From Thermoleophilia bacterium (lineage in GTDB: Bacteria > Actinomycetota > Thermoleophilia > RBG-16-64-13): DNA of 64,000 nt. The DNA is taken from NCBI GenBank assembly GCA_027493445.1, contig JAOSKU010000001.1, forward strand, positions 1,290,501 to 1,354,500, read 5' to 3'. This document shows positions 27,939-36,822 of this stretch, piece after piece. The position numbers and the translations under genes were made by a program. The notes beneath the pieces are model-generated. The model was given only the letters and a program-made list of their open reading frames with translations. It was not told the DNA's origin and did not search any database. Position 1 is the stretch's first letter, and each line of letters opens with the position of its first letter.

Positions 27939-29221
27939 TATTCGACCTCCTTGACAGCCAGGTCGGCCAGACCGGCTGTGGACAGCGTATCCTCCACCTT
28001 CTTCCCCTGCTCCCTCCCGAGGAGGGGAAACAGCCAAGCGCCCGCCACGAAGAACACCAGGGCCGCCCCAATCGCCCCCGAGACCACCAGCCATTCCATA
28101 TTCGCGGGACTGTAGGCGAGGGAAAGCTTTGTTTCAGCGTAAGCCATGTTCAATCCCGGTATGAGCTCGTTGGCGTACCCGGGAAGAACGATGTTCCAAC
28201 GAACGCCCACGAAGCCGATGACCGCCACCAGACTCAGCAATCCGATCCAGCGGGGCGACCGCCGAGCCACGAAGAGACCGATGCTGGGCCCGACGAGCGC
28301 CATGCCCAGGCCCAAGATCCAGAACGTCCACCAGTAGGGTCCGAACATCTGCTCTTCGAACGGTGCCCGGTGGGCGGGGGAGCTGGGGTACAAGCTGATG
28401 AGGATCTCAGCGATCTCCATGATGACATCGACGAACAGCAGCAGGAGCACCAGCCGGCCCAGAGAGCGCACCTCGTCGTCGAAGGATCCGTCGCGGTTGA
28501 AGAGCAGCTGGGTGATCGCCGTCAGGAGTGCGCCGCCGGACGCCAGAGCCGAAATCAGGAACATGACCGGGAAGAGGCCGGTGTTCCAGTACGGGCGCGA
28601 AGCGAGCACCGCGAACAGCGCGCCCACGCCCCCGTGAAAGGCCACCGCCAGGGGCACACCGATCGTTCCCAACACGCGCACCACCCGCAGATCGCGCGCC
28701 TGGCCCTGGCCCGTATCGGGCCGAGTGCCGAAAGCCAGCACGCCGAGCAGCCGGCCTCGCACACCGCCTTGGGCGCGCATGGCCGCGAAATCGCGGCGCA
28801 TGAGGAACCACCCTTCCCCCAAGAGAATGAGGAAGTAGCCGCTGTACAGCCAGATCATCCAGGCCATGGGGGAGCGGAAGTTCGGGTTAAGGATCGTGCG
28901 ATAGGCCCGGAACATGTGTCCGAGGTCGAGCCAGATGAAGGAAAGCGCCGTGATCAGGCAGATGAGCGCCGTGAACACGGCGAGGCGACCCACCCGCTCG
29001 AAGCGGCGCACTCCGAACACGTAAACCAGGCTCGAGATCAAGAATGCGCCGGCGGAAAGGCCGATGAAGTAGATGTAGAAGACCACCCAAAGCGCCCAGG
29101 GCACGCCGGAGCCGTAGTTCGCGTTGATGTGGCCGTTGCCGAACCTGTCAATCAGGCCGGCGAGTCCCCCGAGCCCAAAAAGCAGGCCCAGGGCAAGGGC
29201 GATCCACAACCGTCTTCTCAC
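27938..29221 (-). CDS. Module A: NrfD/PsrC-type membrane quinol-oxidising subunit
   Basis: 427 residues with eight to ten hydrophobic helices, for example WIALALGLLFGLGGLAGLID, WALWVVFYIYFIGLSAGAFL, FTALICLITALSFIWLDLGH and WWTFWILGLGMALVGPSIGL. NrfD-family proteins anchor periplasmic-side molybdoenzyme complexes and pass electrons from menaquinol to the Fe-S subunit. No haem ligands are expected. The gene sits between the Fe-S and catalytic genes, 10 bases from the former and overlapping the latter, as in ttrBCA/psrABC-type operons. Module B lacks a counterpart. The charged C-terminal tail is about 25 residues long. Confidence 0.88.
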   Translation of the reverse strand: MRRRLWIALALGLLFGLGGLAGLIDRFGNGHINANYGSGVPWALWVVFYIYFIGLSAGAFLISSLVYVFGVRRFERVGRLAVFTALICLITALSFIWLDLGHMFRAYRTILNPNFRSPMAWMIWLYSGYFLILLGEGWFLMRRDFAAMRAQGGVRGRLLGVLAFGTRPDTGQGQARDLRVVRVLGTIGVPLAVAFHGGVGALFAVLASRPYWNTGLFPVMFLISALASGGALLTAITQLLFNRDGSFDDEVRSLGRLVLLLLFVDVIMEIAEILISLYPSSPAHRAPFEEQMFGPYWWTFWILGLGMALVGPSIGLFVARRSPRWIGLLSLVAVIGFVGVRWNIVLPGYANELIPGLNMAYAETKLSLAYSPANMEWLVVSGAIGAALVFFVAGAWLFPLLGREQGKKVEDTLSTAGLADLAVKEVE

Positions 29222-29231
29222 TTCCGCCCCC

Positions 29232-29963
29232 TTACAGCAGGTAGTAGGTGTGCGGTTCAGTCCCGAGCTCTTCCTTGAGCCGGGCTATGCCGTCTTTGGC
29301 TACCAGTCGAGCCACCAGACTCTCGGGATCGGCGAGATCACCGAAGAAGCGCGCCCGGCCGAGACAGGTCACGACGCAAGCCGGCAGGGCCCCGTTCTCC
29401 ACCCGATGCAGGCAGTAGTGGCACTTGCGCGCGTTGCCCACGGGGGAGCTCTCCCGCCCGACCACTCGCCGCCACGTATCCCCGGGCTGGGCGGCCACCT
29501 CGTGCGTCACCGCCTCCTCGTGGGGAGCACCGCGAGGGGTACCCTCCGTGTAGAAGTCGCCCGAATCGAAGTAGCGCGCACCGTACGGGCACGCATTCAG
29601 GCAGTAGCGGCACCCGATGCACTGCTCGTAGTCGATGACCACCACGCTGTCGGGCCGCCGGTAGGTCGCGTTGACGGGACAGACGCTTACACAAGGAGGT
29701 TTGGCGCACTGCATGCACGGCCGCGGAAGGAACCGCCGGCTCACGTTGGGGTAGGTGCCGAGCTCCTCCTCGATCACCACGTTGTACGACACATTAGGCG
29801 GAGTCTTGTTCTCCGCCTTGCACGCCACCGTGCACGCGTGACAGCCGATACAGCGCCGCACATCGATCACCATGCCCCAGGCGCGCTCCTCCATAGGCTT
29901 TCGCAGCGCCCGGGCAAGATCACCGTCCATCACGGCCATCACATCCACCGTCACGGTCTCCAT
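29232..29963 (-). CDS. Module A: four-cluster Fe-S electron-transfer subunit
   Basis: 243 residues, typical of DmsB/TtrB/PsrB subunits. Four [4Fe-4S] cysteine groups are visible: CIGCHACTVACK (C38 onward), CMQCAKPPCVSVCP, CIGCRYCLNACPYGARYF, and a last group split between [20 protein letters not shown] and the cysteine of TCLGRARFF. There is no signal peptide, so it is expected to leave the cell bound to its Tat-carried partner. First gene of the structural set nrfD/catalytic; a gap of about 258 bases to the regulator gene leaves room for a promoter. It transfers electrons between the NrfD subunit and the molybdoenzyme. Confidence 0.9.
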   Translation of the reverse strand: METVTVDVMAVMDGDLARALRKPMEERAWGMVIDVRRCIGCHACTVACKAENKTPPNVSYNVVIEEELGTYPNVSRRFLPRPCMQCAKPPCVSVCPVNATYRRPDSVVVIDYEQCIGCRYCLNACPYGARYFDSGDFYTEGTPRGAPHEEAVTHEVAAQPGDTWRRVVGRESSPVGNARKCHYCLHRVENGALPACVVTCLGRARFFGDLADPESLVARLVAKDGIARLKEELGTEPHTYYLL

Positions 29964-30220
29964 GCGAGGTCCCTTCCCATTGAAGTCCAGCCAGCACTTC
30001 TCATGCTAGACGCTGGCGGAATCGCGAGAAAGCAGGGAAAACACGGTGGCGTGCCGGGGAGAATCCACGGCTTTCTTCTCGAAAGAGGAACTTCCCCGAC
30101 GACCAGGCGTCAGGGTTTCTGGGGCGAAAGCGCGGGCGCCCCTGGTCTCGCTGCCCGGCCCACCTGCAGGTACCCTGTCGAACCCCCCACGCGCCAGAGG
30201 CCGGGGACCGGCCCGGTGCC
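29964..30220. other. Probable regulated promoter region of module A structural genes
   Basis: 257 bases between the response regulator and the Fe-S subunit with no supported gene. It probably carries the promoter and the binding sites of the cognate response regulator. I could not identify a definite -35/-10 or operator by eye. Confidence 0.35.
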
Positions 30221-30919
30221 CTACGTGCGCGGCCCTTTCTGCTGCGGAGGATCCGTGAAGTCGTCGAGCCATCCCTCGCGTAGCGCGACACGCACCAGCT
30301 CCGCCCGGCTGCTCACGTCCAACTTGCGCAGTACCCGAGCCCGATAGGTCTCGACCGTCTTCACGCTGAGGTGGAGGGTCTCTGCGATCTCCTTGTTCGT
30401 GTATCCGACCGCCAGTAGGCGGGCAACCTGCGTCTCCCGCTCCGAGAGCTGTTCGGAGGTCCCAGCCGCCGCCTCTCGAGGCGACGAGCGGCCCACCAGA
30501 TCGTTCACCAGCACATGTGTGAGGTGAGCGTCGACAAACAAGTTGCCGTGCGCGACCTTGCGAATGGCCGACAGGAGATCGGTGTCGGCACTGCGTTTGA
30601 GCACATATGCGGCCGCCCCGGCGGCTAGAGCCGCTCGCAGGTACTCCGGATCCTCATGCATAGTCAGGACTACGACCCGGGCGTGAGGAGCTTTCTCCTT
30701 CAGCTCACCCAAGACGTCGAATCCGCTCCCCTCACCCAAAGTCAGGTCGAGCAGCACGATGTCCGGCTGGGTCTGCTCGGCTAGAGCAAGACCCTCGGCC
30801 GCAGTCCCCGCTTCCCCGACAAGCTCGATGTCATGGTGGGCCTGGAGCAGAAGGCGGAGCCCGGCCCGAACCACTGCGTGATCTTCGATGATCAGGAGGC
30901 GGAACGCGTCCATCGTCAC
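30221..30919 (-). CDS. Module A: NarL/FixJ-type response regulator
   Basis: 232 residues. Receiver domain (about 7-125) with the acidic pair in LLIIEDHAVV, phospho-acceptor D58 in DIVLLDLTLGEGSG and the lysine in AAYVLKRSADTD. A C-terminal LuxR helix-turn-helix follows (LSERETQVARLLAVGYTNKE, IAETLHLSVKTVETYRARVL). Its start overlaps the kinase stop (ATGA), so the pair is translationally coupled. It probably activates the downstream Fe-S/NrfD/molybdoenzyme genes when its kinase senses the substrate. The paralogue in module B is at 40898. Confidence 0.9.
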   Translation of the reverse strand: MTMDAFRLLIIEDHAVVRAGLRLLLQAHHDIELVGEAGTAAEGLALAEQTQPDIVLLDLTLGEGSGFDVLGELKEKAPHARVVVLTMHEDPEYLRAALAAGAAAYVLKRSADTDLLSAIRKVAHGNLFVDAHLTHVLVNDLVGRSSPREAAAGTSEQLSERETQVARLLAVGYTNKEIAETLHLSVKTVETYRARVLRKLDVSSRAELVRVALREGWLDDFTDPPQQKGPRT

Positions 30920-32932
30920 TCCACCACGCGGGACCTGCGCGGAACGCGCACCCTGACGGAGGTACCGGATCCGGGGCTGGATTCGATCATCAGGCTTCCT
31001 CCCACCAGCTCGATCCGCTCCCGCATGCCGTCCAGGCCCAGGTGACGAGCCGGATCCGCATCGTCCATGATCTCGGACACATCGAAGCCCGTGCCATCAT
31101 CCTCCACTACCAGAACCAGGGCTTGGGAGAGCTGCTCGGCGATGAGGCTCACCCGCCGGGCGCCGGCATGACGCCCGGCGTTGGTGAGTGCCTCCTGCAC
31201 GATGCGGTAGGCGGCCACCTCGCACTCCGGGCTCAACCGGGGGTCGTCCTCTCCCACCAGCTGAAAATCCACCTGCCAGCCAAAAGATGTCGCACACTGC
31301 CGGAGGAGGCGCTCCAAGGACGGTACCAGGCCGAGATCATCCAGCGCGGGAGGACGAAGCTGCACAGCCATGTCTCGAATGCCCTCGATGCTCTGACCCA
31401 CCGCGTCCCGCAGGTTCTCGAGCAAGACCAGTCCCTGGTGCCCGGGTTCGAACTCGCTCTCTAACGCCTTCAATCCCAGTTTGAGATAGGTAAGCCTCTG
31501 CCCGGCGTCATCGTGCAGTTCGCGGGCGATGCGCGCCCGTTCTCCTTCCTGCGCCTGCATGGTGTACGAGAGTACCCGCGCCAGCCGGGCCTCGCGGGCC
31601 TCGCGCTCGTCTCGCAGGCGTAGATTCTCCAGCACCAGGCCGATCTGGCGCGCGACCGACGCAACCACACTCCCATCGCGCGGCTCCAGCCCTCCCTCCT
31701 TGCACCCGACCGACAAGAGACCCCCGGCGTGTCTGCGAGAACGATCGGCGCGGTCACGCGACATCCCCCGTCCCCCCGGCCCCGGCGCAGACGTGGTCGC
31801 ACTCCGCCGTGCAATCTCCGCCGGAAAGTGCGCCGGCGACAGGGCAACCGGCATCCGATCCCGCGGAAAGCTCGTGGCGGGCCAGCCACACCGGCGGACC
31901 GCCCGGCTCGGCGGTGCAGAGCCGGGCGTCATCGTTCAGGCCCTGCCACAGACAGATACGTGCCGTCGACCCCGCCAGCTGCTCCACGACCAGACCAGCG
32001 GCCCGCTCAACGTAAGCGTCGGGTGGCATGATGCCGGCTTCCTCGCTGCTGAGCTGCTGGAGGATTCGCAACTCGCGGTTATTCCGCTCGACCGCCTCTT
32101 GAATCACACGAGAGCGCTCGGTCTGTATTCCCAACTCTTCCACCATGGCATTGAACGATTCCGCGAGGAAACCGACCTCATCTTCCGACCTGGGAGCCAC
32201 CCTCCTGGCCAGGTCCCCCTGGCCGACCGCCCTCATCGCCTCCACCAATGCGCGAAGGGGCGAGACCAGGACGTAGCTCAGCACCAAGCCGGCCGACACC
32301 GCGACGCCGGCCGCGAGCAGCGTCACGTACAGCAGACGCCTGGTAGCCGCAGCGATCAAGGATTCCACCCGCGACTCGGTCATGCCCAGGCGCACGACGC
32401 CCGCTTTCCCGCCCAAGATGGGCGCGCGGACATCTCTGAGCAGGCCCTCCTCCGTCTGCACCAGCAGGATGGAAGTCTGACCGGTCCGAGGGACCTCCGC
32501 CGGTTCGGCCGCCAGGATATCGGTTGGGACCCCAGTGGGGAAGGTGTCGGCCGCGACCATTCCCCGATCATCCACGTAGAAAGCGTACACGACGTCCGGG
32601 TTGTGCTCCAAGGTCTCGGCCAGCAGCACGTTGAGCGCAAACAGGTCTCTCGTGAGCAGCGAATCGGCGCCCAGGGTGGACAAGTCGAGGGCCAGAGAGC
32701 GGCCTCGATTCTCGAGTTCACCGGTCAGGGTCTGGTAGAGATCCCTCCGAGTCTGACCGATCGCTGCCCCGCCCACGGTCAGAGTGATGAGCAAGACGAT
32801 GCCCATGACCTTGACGCGGAACGAGGCCGCTCGACGAATGACCCCGGCCCCGGGCCGCAGCCGGCCGAGATGGGAGCCGCGCAGTCGTTTCCGGCCGGTT
32901 TCCGCCGCCCTACTCACCACCGCGAACCTCAA
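30916..32932 (-). CDS. Module A: GAF-containing NarX-type sensor histidine kinase, two apparent frameshifts
   Basis: Membrane sensor kinase, about 660 residues when repaired. Order: TM1 (VKVMGIVLLITLTVGGAAIG), an outer sensor domain of about 140 residues, TM2 (LLYVTLLAAGVAVSAGLVLS), HAMP, a GAF-like domain rich in cysteines, HisKA_3 with its histidine in ARIARELHDDAGQRLTYLKL, and HATPase_c (YRIVQEALTNAGRHAG, VEDDGTGFD). The N-terminal frame fails at C runs between 31765 and 31777, a short middle piece (APIVLADTPG) is in a second frame, and the rest resumes after another C run (31721-31725). It overlaps both the upstream PhnD-like gene and the downstream regulator. It likely receives the signal from the binding protein. 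Confidence 0.82.
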
Positions 32933-33860
32933 CCGACGAGATCAACTCGGCGTACTCGGAGGGAGCCGGCACGCGAAATCGGTCGACCCGCAGGGGGGCG
33001 AGAATGGCCTGACCCTGCGGCGTGTCCGCCATTTCCAGGAACACCCGCAGCAAGGACTCCCGCAGCCCGGCTTCGAGAGAGCTCGGGACGACCACTGGAG
33101 GCATGCCGAACGGGCCGAGTCGCTCGATCGTACGGACCTGAGTCGCACCCGCGTCACCCCTCTCGCGCATCGAATCCAGAACAAGGCTGTCTACCGAGGC
33201 CGCGCTAACCACGCCCCCGGCTACGGCTGCGATGGACTTGTCGTGGCTGTGCGTGAAGATCGACTCCCCGAAGAAGCTGTCAGGCGCTAAGCCCAGCTCA
33301 GCCAGCCGAGCGCGGGGGGCGAGGTATCCGGAGTTGGAGAGCTCGTCCACGTACCCGAACCTCGCTCCGCGCAGGTCCTCGAGTCCTCGAGCCTGGCTGG
33401 AGCGCGGGACGATGACGTCGGCGTAGTAGACGCTGGCGTCGCCGACCACTGGAGCGACGAGCAAGGACATCTTCCCCCCGGCCGCCGCAGCCGCGTACGC
33501 GCCGCTGCACACGAAAGCGACATCGACTTGACCGCTCCCGACCAAGTCGTTCACCTCCTCATAGGTGGAGCGCAGCACCAGATCGGCCCGCATCCCCACG
33601 CGGTCGGCCAGGTATTCGGCCATCCCGCGATAGGAGAAGAACGTGTCTCCAGGACTCACGATCGCCGCAACGGCCACCCGCAGTACGGGCTCCGAAGGAT
33701 CCTGCGTCGCGGCGGACGCCGCCGGTGAGCGCATGCTGGCGTACAGCTGCGCGCTGGGCCGCGCCGAACTGAGGTTGAGCACAGTGAGGGCCGCCAGAAA
33801 GATCGATCCGACGACGAGTAAGAAAGCGAATGGATGCTTGGATCGGGAGGGGGTGGTCAC
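32910..33860 (-). CDS. Module A: PhnD-like periplasmic/extracytoplasmic binding protein
   Basis: 316 residues. An N-terminal signal or anchor (FAFLLVVGSIFLAALTVLNL) leads a phosphonate/oxyanion-binding PhnD-type domain (LRVAVAAIVSPGDTFFSYRG, VDVAFVCSGAYAAAAAGGKM, RFGYVDELSNSGYLAPRARL, FTHSHDKSIAAVAGGVVSAA). Such proteins serve as substrate sensors for tetrathionate (within TtrS), arsenite (AioX) and arsenate (ArrT) two-component systems. The gene is first in a regulatory cassette and overlaps the kinase gene by 23 bases, with no ABC permease or ATPase, so a sensing rather than a transport role is inferred. Confidence 0.87.
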   Translation of the reverse strand: MTTPSRSKHPFAFLLVVGSIFLAALTVLNLSSARPSAQLYASMRSPAASAATQDPSEPVLRVAVAAIVSPGDTFFSYRGMAEYLADRVGMRADLVLRSTYEEVNDLVGSGQVDVAFVCSGAYAAAAAGGKMSLLVAPVVGDASVYYADVIVPRSSQARGLEDLRGARFGYVDELSNSGYLAPRARLAELGLAPDSFFGESIFTHSHDKSIAAVAGGVVSAASVDSLVLDSMRERGDAGATQVRTIERLGPFGMPPVVVPSSLEAGLRESLLRVFLEMADTPQGQAILAPLRVDRFRVPAPSEYAELISSVEVRGGE

Positions 33861-33994
33861 GCTCGTGTCACTGTCCAGGGGATTCTCCGTCCTCCGAAGG
33901 GTGGCCGTGTCCGTGAGCTGCCCGCACCACCGCCGCGGATTCTACACCATGCCGTGCCTCGCGCGGCTCCAGGCCGCAGACCGAAGCGTGGACT

Positions 33995-34018
33995 ATACTT
34001 TGATTGTTATCAAACTAT
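33995..34018. promoter_or_regulatory. ArsR/SmtB-type operator candidate
   Basis: Inverted repeat ATACTTTGAT, four bases (TGTT), ATCAAACTAT; nine of ten positions pair. Size, AT content in a GC-rich genome and the TTTGAT/ATCAAA arms resemble ArsR-family operators. It lies 53 bases before the thioredoxin-like gene and 135 bases from the PhnD-like gene, so it could control either. An ArsR gene lies at 48439. Confidence 0.65.
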
Positions 34019-34070
34019 GTGTTAGCATACAAAGGACTTGGTCGAATAGACGGCGTCCAGAGGTCGGTAC

Positions 34071-34331
34071 ATGGACATCAGAATCCTCGGAAGTGGCTGC
34101 GCGAACTGCAAGAGACTCCACCAGATCGTCGAGCGGTCCCTGGCGCAGACGGGGACAAGCGCAACCCTCACCAAGGTCGAGGACATCCCGACGATCATGC
34201 GCTACGGCGTCCTGAGCACGCCGGCGCTCGTGATCAACGAGGTGGTGGTGAGCGCCGGGAAAGTGCCGGACGTAGCCCAAGTCTCCACGTGGCTGACGAC
34301 CGCGGCGGGCCGAGAGCAGCCGGCGAACTGA
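34071..34331 (+). CDS. Thioredoxin-like redox-active disulfide protein
   Basis: 86 residues, the short 'redox-active disulfide protein 2' type (TM0996/MTH895 group) with active site GCANCK near residue 9 and a thioredoxin cis-proline region (VLSTPALVINEVVVSAGKVP). It reads as complete. Such genes commonly sit with ArsR repressors and DUF318/ArsP-type permeases, as here, and may pass reducing power to a permease or reductase. The ATG follows AGAGGT. It is first of a compact plus-strand operon (next gene after one base) behind the inverted-repeat operator. Confidence 0.85.
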   Translation: MDIRILGSGCANCKRLHQIVERSLAQTGTSATLTKVEDIPTIMRYGVLSTPALVINEVVVSAGKVPDVAQVSTWLTTAAGREQPAN

Positions 34332-34332
34332 C

Positions 34333-34705
34333 ATGGCCGGCGACAAAGACTGCTCCGCGGCCGGACCCGCGGGCTCGGCCGTTGGCACACCCTGGCTGAC
34401 CCAAGACGTGCCCGGCCTCTCCGAGCAGACTCGAGTGGGCTCGGCCGTGGCCTTTGGCTGGCGGGTGGCCGCCATCTACCTCTTCACTGGACGAGCGTCC
34501 TGATGCCGCGCGACGCATCCGCCTGGGCCTGGAGGCCGTTCAGGAGATCGTGGGAAAGGTCTGGCCGTATGTGCTGCCCGGCATCTCCCTCCCGGAGATG
34601 GTGATCCTGCGCCGGGTGCTCACCCTCGGGCTCATCGTGGTGTTCACCGGCGTCGTGGCCAGCGAGATCCTGACCGTCGGCTACGTTTTCAACCTGGTGG
34701 TGTGA
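34333..34705 (+). CDS. Small membrane protein, possibly frameshifted
   Basis: The ATG at 34333, one base after the previous stop, opens a 56-codon frame (VGSAVAFGWRVAAIYLFTG) ending at 34503. From about 34484 another frame continues with RIRLGLEAVQEIVGKVWPYV and ILRRVLTLGLIVVFTGVVAS to 34705, one base before the next gene. Joined, this would be about 123 residues with one or two membrane helices. Unlike other breaks here, no G/C run marks the junction, so two small genes (the second starting near 34484) are equally possible. Its place in the operon suggests a permease partner. Confidence 0.45.
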
Positions 34706-34706
34706 G

Positions 34707-35195
34707 ATGCCGATCGATCCCACGGGTGTCGTTCTGATCACCTTGGTAGGCGCCGGGTACGCCGCCACGCGCTACAGGTCCGCGGCCAAAGCCCGGCAGG
34801 CGGCTCGGATAGCTCGGAAGAGCCTGCTCGGGATGCTCCCCACTTTCGCGGCCGTCTTCGGCCTGGTGGGATTGTTCCAGGTGTTCGTGCCGGCGTCCCT
34901 GGTCGAACGCTGGCTGGGGGCGGCGGCCGGGCCCTCGTCGCTGCTCGTGGGGGCGGTGCTCGGTTCGGTCGCGGCCGGGCCTCCCGCGGCCGCCTTCCCC
35001 ATCGCCGGGTCGCTGCTGGGGGCGGGAGCCTGGATGGCGGCGGTGGCCGCATTCATCGTCTCCTGGGTACTGGTGGGCGTTGTCTCGTTGCCCTTCGAGG
35101 GTCGGGTTTTCGGCTGGCGCTACGCCCTCATGCGCAACGGCACGTGCTTTCTCTTTGCCATGGTGATCGGCCTGGGCATGGGATGGCTCCTGTGA
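34707..35195 (+). CDS. Half-size permease, DUF318/ArsP-like (first of a pair)
   Basis: 162 residues with about four membrane helices (SLLGMLPTFAAVFGLVGLFQ, GAVLGSVAAGPPAAAFPIAG, MAAVAAFIVSWVLVGVVSLP) and the re-entrant Pro/Gly-rich loop of DUF318 permeases. It is clearly homologous to the next gene: GLVGLFQVFV against GILGLFQVWV, and FEGRVFGWRYALMRN against LEVEFLGWRFALVRT. The two halves probably form one transporter. The substrate is unknown; ArsP-type proteins export organoarsenicals, and other family members are linked to metal or redox stress. It overlaps the next start. Confidence 0.75.
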   Translation: MPIDPTGVVLITLVGAGYAATRYRSAAKARQAARIARKSLLGMLPTFAAVFGLVGLFQVFVPASLVERWLGAAAGPSSLLVGAVLGSVAAGPPAAAFPIAGSLLGAGAWMAAVAAFIVSWVLVGVVSLPFEGRVFGWRYALMRNGTCFLFAMVIGLGMGWLL

Positions 35196-35797
35196 AGGGG
35201 CAGACGGAGAGCCTGCAGCCGCGCCGCCTCACCCAGATCGTCGGATTCCTGCGGCGGGAGGGTCTGGTGGTGGTGGTGGCCGGTCTCTACCTCTGGGCGT
35301 TCGTGGCCGATCGCCACAGCGCCTTGCGGGCCCTTGCGACCGGCGGCCGGGTGTTTCTGTCGGTGGTGCTCATCATCGTGGCCGTCTTTGGCATCCTGGG
35401 CCTTTTCCAGGTCTGGGTGGACAAGAAGAAGGTAGCCGCCCGCCTGGGAGAGCGTGCCGGGGTGGGGACGGTCGTTCTCAGCGCCGCCTTCGGCACGGTG
35501 CTGGTGGGGCCTGTCTACGTGGTGTTCCCGTTGCTCAAGGCCGTACGCGAGCACGGGGCCCGCTGGGCGGTCGTGACGGCCATCCTGGCCGCCTGGGCCG
35601 TCAAGATCCCCATGGTGCCCTTGGAGGTGGAGTTCCTCGGCTGGCGTTTCGCCTTGGTCCGCACGGTGCTCACCTTCGCCGGAGCCGTGGTCATGGGCCT
35701 GCTGGTGGAGCGCATGATGATCTGGTGGTCACCCGACCCGAGGCAGATTCAGATTAGCGCGGAAGGTGTCGGTGCAGCTGAAGAACCAAGGGGATAA
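35183..35797 (+). CDS. Half-size permease, DUF318/ArsP-like (second of a pair)
   Basis: 204 residues from the ATG at 35183 (a GTG at 35192 overlapping the previous stop is an alternative). An extra N-terminal helix (REGLVVVVAGLYLWAFVADR) precedes the permease core (FLSVVLIIVAVFGILGLFQV, FGTVLVGPVYVVFPLLKAVR, AVVTAILAAWAVKIPMVPLE). It shares motifs with the preceding half-permease and is translationally coupled to it. It ends the thioredoxin-permease operon; the last about 25 residues are hydrophilic. Transport of arsenic, sulfur or selenium species would suit the surrounding genes but is inference. Confidence 0.75.
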   Translation: MAPVKGQTESLQPRRLTQIVGFLRREGLVVVVAGLYLWAFVADRHSALRALATGGRVFLSVVLIIVAVFGILGLFQVWVDKKKVAARLGERAGVGTVVLSAAFGTVLVGPVYVVFPLLKAVREHGARWAVVTAILAAWAVKIPMVPLEVEFLGWRFALVRTVLTFAGAVVMGLLVERMMIWWSPDPRQIQISAEGVGAAEEPRG

Positions 35798-36177
35798 GCA
35801 GAACACGAGAAGGGAGCAAGGCGAGCAAGTCATGAAGTCGGGCAGCGCGAAACGGCGACGGGCACCGAACGGGAATAGAATGGTTGAAGTGTGAGCATCG
35901 TCATCGGGTCGAAGCGACCTCCGAGAGTGACTCGCGGGCCGTGGTGCAGGCGGGTTGCCGTCGACCTTCTGCCCTCGTGGTTCCTCGAGGCATCTATCCC
36001 CGACGGCCTAGCCGAGGCCTTCCACTGCGAGAGAGCCACGCGTGTCGACCAGCCCGGAGCCCACCGTCGAGCCACCGGCGGCCGACCGGCGACGAGCCGC
36101 CGGACCTTTGCGCGGCCCGGATCTGGGGGTCGGCCGGCGTGCCGGGTCTCACCCAAGTCTTCGGCGGCGGATGAGGC
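35798..36177. other. Gene-free region between permease and modB
   Basis: 380 bases between convergent operons. A minus-strand frame (35830-36156) could look like a continuation after modB, where a modC ATPase gene would be expected, but it shows no Walker or ABC signature motif. No terminator hairpin stands out. I see no supported gene. Confidence 0.45.
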
Positions 36178-36822
36178 TCACCGGCCCTCTCCGAGCCGTC
36201 GAACTCCCCACAGGCTGAGGAAGGCCAGCACGCTGGTGAGCAGCACCATGCGGTTGGCGGCGCCGTAGTCACGGGTCTGAACAGCGTCGTAGATGGCCAG
36301 AGGCAGCGTCTGAGTGCGCCCGGGTATGCTCCCGGCCACCATCAACGTGGCCCCGAACTCACCAAAGGCCCGCGCCGCTCCCAGCACGCCGCCCGCCAAT
36401 ATACCCCGTCTGGCCAGCGGCAGGGTCACCCGCCAGAAAACCGCGAGCTCGGAGGAGCCCAACGTGCGGGCGGCGCTCTCCAACAATGGGTCCACCGAGG
36501 CGACGGCCGCCCGCGCCGCCTGCACCATGAGGGGTAGACCGACCACGAAGGACGCCACCGCGGCCGCGGGCCACGTGAAGAGAATGGCGGGCAGGTGCAA
36601 CCACCGCCCGATGGGGTTGTTCACGCCCAGCACCTGGAGCAGGTAGTAGCCCACCACCGTAGGCGGCAGAACCAGGGGGAGGTTGATCAGGGCCTCCACG
36701 ATTGTCTTGCCGGGAAAGCGAGTGCGGGCCAGAAACACCCCCAGCGAGAGCCCCACGAGCACGATAAGTATCGTCGCCAGACTCGTTACCCGCAGTGAGA
36801 TGGAAAGGGCACTCCAGCTCAT
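36178..36822 (-). CDS. modB: Molybdate ABC transporter permease
   Basis: 214 residues, five or six helices, with the ABC-permease EAA-type loop (ESAARTLGSSELAVFWRVTL) and the molybdate/sulfate permease features LINLPLVLPPTVVGYYLLQV and RAFGEFGATLMVAGSIPGRT. The ATG at 36822 overlaps the modA stop (ATGA). It imports molybdate with ModA and an ATPase not found in this window. Placement between two molybdoenzyme modules suggests dedicated cofactor supply. The missing ModC must be encoded elsewhere or shared. Confidence 0.92.
   Translation of the reverse strand: MSWSALSISLRVTSLATILIVLVGLSLGVFLARTRFPGKTIVEALINLPLVLPPTVVGYYLLQVLGVNNPIGRWLHLPAILFTWPAAAVASFVVGLPLMVQAARAAVASVDPLLESAARTLGSSELAVFWRVTLPLARRGILAGGVLGAARAFGEFGATLMVAGSIPGRTQTLPLAIYDAVQTRDYGAANRMVLLTSVLAFLSLWGVRRLGEGR

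Noticed and set aside
35830..36156. Minus-strand frame after modB as a modC remnant
   Set aside because: No Walker A, signature or Walker B motif can be seen in any frame.
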